Assembly: GCA_964639245.1 (NCBI GenBank)
Contig: CAZXCU010000042.1
Location: 1-14,672 of the forward strand
Length of the DNA: 14,672 nucleotides
Source: SB15 sp964639245
GTDB lineage: Bacteria > Chloroflexota > Anaerolineae > Aggregatilineales > J027
Direction: 5' to 3'
Made by a program: the position numbers and the translations under genes. Position 1 is the first letter of the stretch; each line of letters opens with the position of its first letter. The notes under the pieces were generated by a model that was given only the letters and a program-made list of their open reading frames with translations, was not told the DNA's origin and searched no databases. This document shows positions 14,523 to 14,672 of the stretch, piece by piece.

Positions 14523-14672
14523 GTGGAAATTATCGAACGCAGCGAAGATGGGATTGCCGTGTTTGTCCTATCGGGGCGTGTAGATGGCGGCGGAGCAGCC
14601 GAATTAGATATTATCCTGCACCGCGCCCTTGCCGAAGGCAAACACAACATGATTTTGGAAATGTCCGGGGTG
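14523..14672 (+). CDS. STAS-domain protein, anti-sigma-factor-antagonist-like (partial, 3' end outside window)
   Basis: Fifty codons are present, starting with GTG at 14523 after AGGAG (in TAGGAG, which includes the previous stop) with a 7-base spacer. The translation MEIIERSEDGIAVFVLSGRV, then DGGGAAELDIILHRALAEG and MILEMSGV, follows the SpoIIAA/RsbV pattern of strand, LxGRxD turn, helix and the buried I-L-x-x-SGV strand. The conserved serine or threonine that is phosphorylated in true anti-sigma antagonists would lie just after the window's end, so regulation by phosphorylation cannot be judged. Co-transcription with the two ABC ATPases suggests a role tied to that transporter rather than to a sigma factor. 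Confidence 0.8.
   Translation, partial: MEIIERSEDGIAVFVLSGRVDGGGAAELDIILHRALAEGKHNMILEMSGV

Overview
The window reads as part of a bacterial chromosome with roughly balanced base composition and frequent GTG starts. It suggests a member of the Chloroflexota, perhaps Anaerolineae-like. This rests on overall gene style (a solute-binding protein without a lipobox cysteine, tandem LolD-type ATPases followed by a STAS protein, short palindromic intergenic repeats) and is an inference, not a proof. No rRNA, tRNA, CRISPR array, transposase or phage gene is visible.

Layout. The left half is on the minus strand: aspS (aspartyl-tRNA synthetase, 77-1870), a stand-alone class III aminotransferase of the glutamate-1-semialdehyde aminomutase type (2002-3348), and an oligopeptide ABC importer read oppA-oppB-oppC (7567 down to 3647). 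A strong terminator-like hairpin lies between oppA and oppB, and no ATPase genes follow. The gap between oppC and the aminotransferase (3352-3646) is filled by nested inverted repeats, including two copies of a 25-base palindromic unit. From 7746 the direction changes: a cytoplasmic NlpC/P60 endopeptidase of the YkfC type (+), a serine hydrolase of family S12 with two C-terminal barrel domains (-), a dipeptide epimerase of the YkfB type (+) overlapping a diaminopimelate decarboxylase, lysA (+). On the right are two paralogous LolD/MacB-type ABC ATPases and the start of a STAS-domain protein that runs off the window.

How the genes fit together. The block 3647-12873 looks like a muropeptide salvage island: an oligopeptide importer, an endopeptidase expected to cut gamma-D-Glu-diaminopimelate bonds, an L-Ala-D/L-Glu epimerase, a possible D-aminopeptidase, and lysA to turn released meso-diaminopimelate into lysine. 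It resembles in content the Bacillus subtilis dpp-ykf region, but a serine hydrolase of another family takes the place of the zinc D-aminopeptidase DppA, and lysA is added. The tandem ATPases and STAS gene form a separate operon, probably continuing to its permease beyond the window.

Several starts were moved from the longest frame to an internal ATG or GTG with a clear ribosome binding site (oppA 7567, NlpC/P60 7746, S12 hydrolase 10562, epimerase 10626, aminotransferase 3348). This removes an apparent overlap between the two divergent genes near 10.56 kb.
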